6,503 nucleotides of DNA from Anaerolineales bacterium (GTDB lineage Bacteria > Chloroflexota > Anaerolineae > UBA7937), in contig JAUVHF010000091.1 of assembly GCA_030593425.1 (NCBI GenBank), forward strand, positions 1 to 6,503, given 5' to 3'. The notes under the pieces were generated by a model. That model was not told the DNA's origin and searched no databases. It saw only the letters and a program-made list of their open reading frames with translations. Positions 4,997 to 6,503 of this stretch are shown piece by piece. Numbering within the stretch: position 1 is the stretch's first letter; each line of letters begins with the position of its first letter. The position numbers and the translations under genes were made by a program.

Positions 4997-5674
4997 TCAC
5001 CTGGGATGTCCCACGGGGATGAGGTAGAGGGGCTCATGATCTAGAGGCAAGGCCAGGACCTCCTGCACCTTCTGGTCGTAGAAAGCGCCGATGGGCACCG
5101 CTCCTAGGTCTAAGGCGGTGGCCTGAAGCAAGATATTCTGGGCCGCATGTCCCGCCTCCAGGCGGACATACCGCTCGGCCCGCGGGCCGTACTTGCCTTC
5201 CGTGCGGGCATAAACGGCGGCAATAACGATGATCGCCGGGGCCTCCCGCAACGCATCCTGTTCGAGCCCCGCCTCCCAGAGCCCCAGACGCATATCTCCT
5301 GGAGAGAGCATAGCCAGCCTATGGCTCTGGGGCAAGTAGTGATAGACCCCCTCACCAGTGGCCACATATAGTTCCAAGGGGTAGAGGGCTCCCGCCGAAG
5401 GAGCGGTGCGGAAACCTCGAGGGTCGGTGATCCCCTGGCCCGCCCAGAACAACCCTGAGATCTCCGCCGAAGTCAACCCTTCCTCCGTGAACCCCCGAAT
5501 CGATCTCCTCCTGGTCAGGGCCTCTTCCAGTGATACCTCACCTCTCTGGCCAGGTGTGGGCAGCGGTATCTCCTCCACCGGTGAGGGCGTCACCTCCCTT
5601 TTTCCCATTGGAGGCTGGCAACCCAAGAGCCCAAAGATAGTCACCAGTAACATTTCACGCCTAGTTACCCTCAT
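4997..5674 (-). CDS. SagB/ThcOx-type nitroreductase-family dehydrogenase, predicted lipoprotein
   Basis: This is an FMN-dependent oxidoreductase of the nitroreductase fold. The SagB branch includes azoline dehydrogenases of peptide-toxin clusters, but most members are uncharacterised. Residues 1-19 form a short signal peptide ending in the lipobox LLGC, so Cys19 would be lipidated. The N-terminal TRREMLL resembles a Tat motif, which would suit a protein exported with bound flavin. A Pro-rich linker (20-46) follows. The catalytic domain has SLEEALTRRRSIRGF (48-62, FMN phosphate contacts), the SagB hallmark RTAPSAGALYPLELY (89-103), EAGHAAQNILLQATALDLGA (173-192) and a closing PLYLIPVGHP. At 225 residues it is complete. 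The GGGGAGGG run before ATG 5674 is a good ribosome binding site. No cyclodehydratase or precursor peptide is nearby, so a toxin role is not supported. Confidence 0.88.
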   Translation of the reverse strand: MRVTRREMLLVTIFGLLGCQPPMGKREVTPSPVEEIPLPTPGQRGEVSLEEALTRRRSIRGFTEEGLTSAEISGLFWAGQGITDPRGFRTAPSAGALYPLELYVATGEGVYHYLPQSHRLAMLSPGDMRLGLWEAGLEQDALREAPAIIVIAAVYARTEGKYGPRAERYVRLEAGHAAQNILLQATALDLGAVPIGAFYDQKVQEVLALPLDHEPLYLIPVGHPR

Positions 5675-5698
5675 ACTCCCTCCCCGCTCCTACCAATA

Positions 5699-5724
5699 AA
5701 GCCCCTTCAGCAGGAAAGGGACTT
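5699..5724 (-). terminator. Possible terminator or attenuator between the DUF72 gene and the nitroreductase gene
   Basis: On the minus strand AAGTCCCTT (5716-5724) pairs with AAGGGGCTT (5699-5707) over nine positions, one a G-U wobble, around an 8-base loop, and TATTGG follows. The U-run is poor, so part of the transcription from the DUF72 gene may read through. I find no good promoter for the nitroreductase gene in 5675-5751, which favours partial read-through. Confidence 0.4.
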
Positions 5725-5751
5725 CGCCTCAACAGTTAAAAGAAGAGAGGA

Positions 5752-6503
5752 TCACCCCACCTGCGAAAGTCGCTCCCGGAGTAGTCTGGCGTTCACTACG
5801 CTCTGATCACGGTAACAGGTGTTGATCATGAGATGGACTTCCCTCGCCTCCTCGGCCATCTCTCTGATCTTGGGCACCCATTCGTCTATCTCCTCCCGCT
5901 CATAGTACCAGTTGAACCTTTCGGCGGCGGTGATCCCCTTCTTCTCCCAAGTATCGGTATTCCGTCCGTGAAAGCGCACTATAGCGATGTCGCTAGTCAC
6001 GGTGGCCAGAGGAGGACAACTGGAGCGGAAGCCCTGGGGTTCATCCACGCAGACGAAGGTCATCCCGTAGGCCTCCAAAAAACCAAAAGTGTCCTCTATG
6101 TTGTCCTGGTTGAGCCATACATTATTTCGGAACTCGATAGCCAGTCGGTAGTAGGGGAGACTCCTCTGGCAGCCTAAGATATGGGAGAACCCCTTTCGGC
6201 CGGGGAAAAACCAACGGGGGAACTGAAAGAGGATCGTCCGCAGTTTTCCTGCCTCGTGGAGGGGTCTCAAGGCGCTGTCGAACATACCCCATAGTTCATC
6301 GCGCAGTTCACCCGGCACATCGTCGAAGTAGATCCTCTCCTTCGCCTGGGCCTCTGGGGGGAGAGCCACAAATATCTGCTTGGGGAGGCTATAGGTGCGG
6401 GTGGGGTGGTTGGTGAAGAGGCCATAGGCCTTCACGTTGAAGGTGAACCCCTCAGGAGTCCGCTCCGCCCAGAGGCGGGAGTTCCTCTCCGAGGGCAGGG
6501 CGT
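5752..6503 (-). CDS. DUF72 (YecE-like) protein, N-terminus beyond the right edge
   Basis: DUF72 proteins are widespread TIM-barrel-like proteins of unknown function, usually about 240-300 residues. The frame is open to the right edge. The residues just inside it (PSERNSRLWAERTPEGFTF followed by NVKAYGLFTNHPT) match the usual family start after its first strand, so only about 40 N-terminal residues should be missing. A GTG at 6435 is therefore an internal valine codon, not the start. Further family marks are FQFPRWF, RLAIEFRNNVWL, FVCVDEPQGF and VRFHGRNTDTW, and a Tyr-rich stretch NWYYEREEIDEWVPKI. The C-terminal stretch reads VHLMINTCYRDQSVVNARLL, where relatives usually have a Phe-Asn-Asn sequence. 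The role is unknown. It lies 77 bases upstream of the lipoprotein gene, on the same strand. Confidence 0.88.
   Translation of the reverse strand, partial: ALPSERNSRLWAERTPEGFTFNVKAYGLFTNHPTRTYSLPKQIFVALPPEAQAKERIYFDDVPGELRDELWGMFDSALRPLHEAGKLRTILFQFPRWFFPGRKGFSHILGCQRSLPYYRLAIEFRNNVWLNQDNIEDTFGFLEAYGMTFVCVDEPQGFRSSCPPLATVTSDIAIVRFHGRNTDTWEKKGITAAERFNWYYEREEIDEWVPKIREMAEEAREVHLMINTCYRDQSVVNARLLRERLSQVG

Noticed and set aside
4442..5674. Thiazole/oxazole-modified peptide (RiPP) cluster suggested by a SagB-like enzyme next to a protease
   Set aside because: No cyclodehydratase, precursor peptide or transporter is in the window, and SagB-fold enzymes are common outside such clusters.
1..6503. 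CRISPR arrays, transposase genes, tRNA or rRNA genes, phage attachment sites
   Set aside because: I found no regularly spaced repeats, terminal inverted repeats with a transposase, cloverleaf-like sequence or direct att duplications on either strand.

Overview
The window looks like ordinary chromosomal DNA from a bacterium, probably anaerobic and of moderately high GC. Several intergenic stretches carry sigma70-type -35/-10 pairs, most genes have Shine-Dalgarno sites, and one protein has a bacterial lipobox, so it reads as bacterial. Yet the phosphoglycerate mutase (ApgM type) and the metalloprotease (archaemetzincin) belong to families best known from archaea. A corrinoid methyl-carrier protein points to anaerobic C1 metabolism. 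Deep-branching anaerobes such as Chloroflexota would fit, but this is an inference and I cannot name the taxon.

Layout. Positions 1-1133 are read rightward: the possible tail of an upstream gene, a complete corrinoid protein (39-677), a 135-base gap, and cutA (813-1133). Positions 1160-3451 form a tightly packed leftward operon, Nudix hydrolase - apgM - moaD/moaE fusion. Its genes overlap by 23 and 4 bases. It has a clear promoter (3472-3500) and a terminator hairpin (1136-1164) that begins in the last stop codon. Positions 3452-3773 are a 322-base divergent intergenic region. It holds three promoter-like sites and a perfect 13-bp hairpin, and it may encode a small RNA on the minus strand or a tiny basic peptide on the plus strand. 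trmO/tsaA follows rightward (3774-4241). A bidirectional terminator (4349-4395) separates it from a leftward group: a DUF72 protein cut by the right edge, an exported SagB-type nitroreductase-family lipoprotein, and an archaemetzincin broken into two frames by an apparent one-base shift.

Functional reading. The operon mixes housekeeping jobs: nucleotide sanitation, glycolysis/gluconeogenesis and molybdopterin synthesis. The corrinoid protein needs a partner methyltransferase, which is not to its right and so probably lies upstream. I do not see a coherent new multi-gene system. The features most worth a second look are the promoter-hairpin arrangement at 3500-3700, the archaemetzincin frameshift, the self-contained molybdopterin synthase fusion, and the lipid-anchored flavoprotein beside a metalloprotease.
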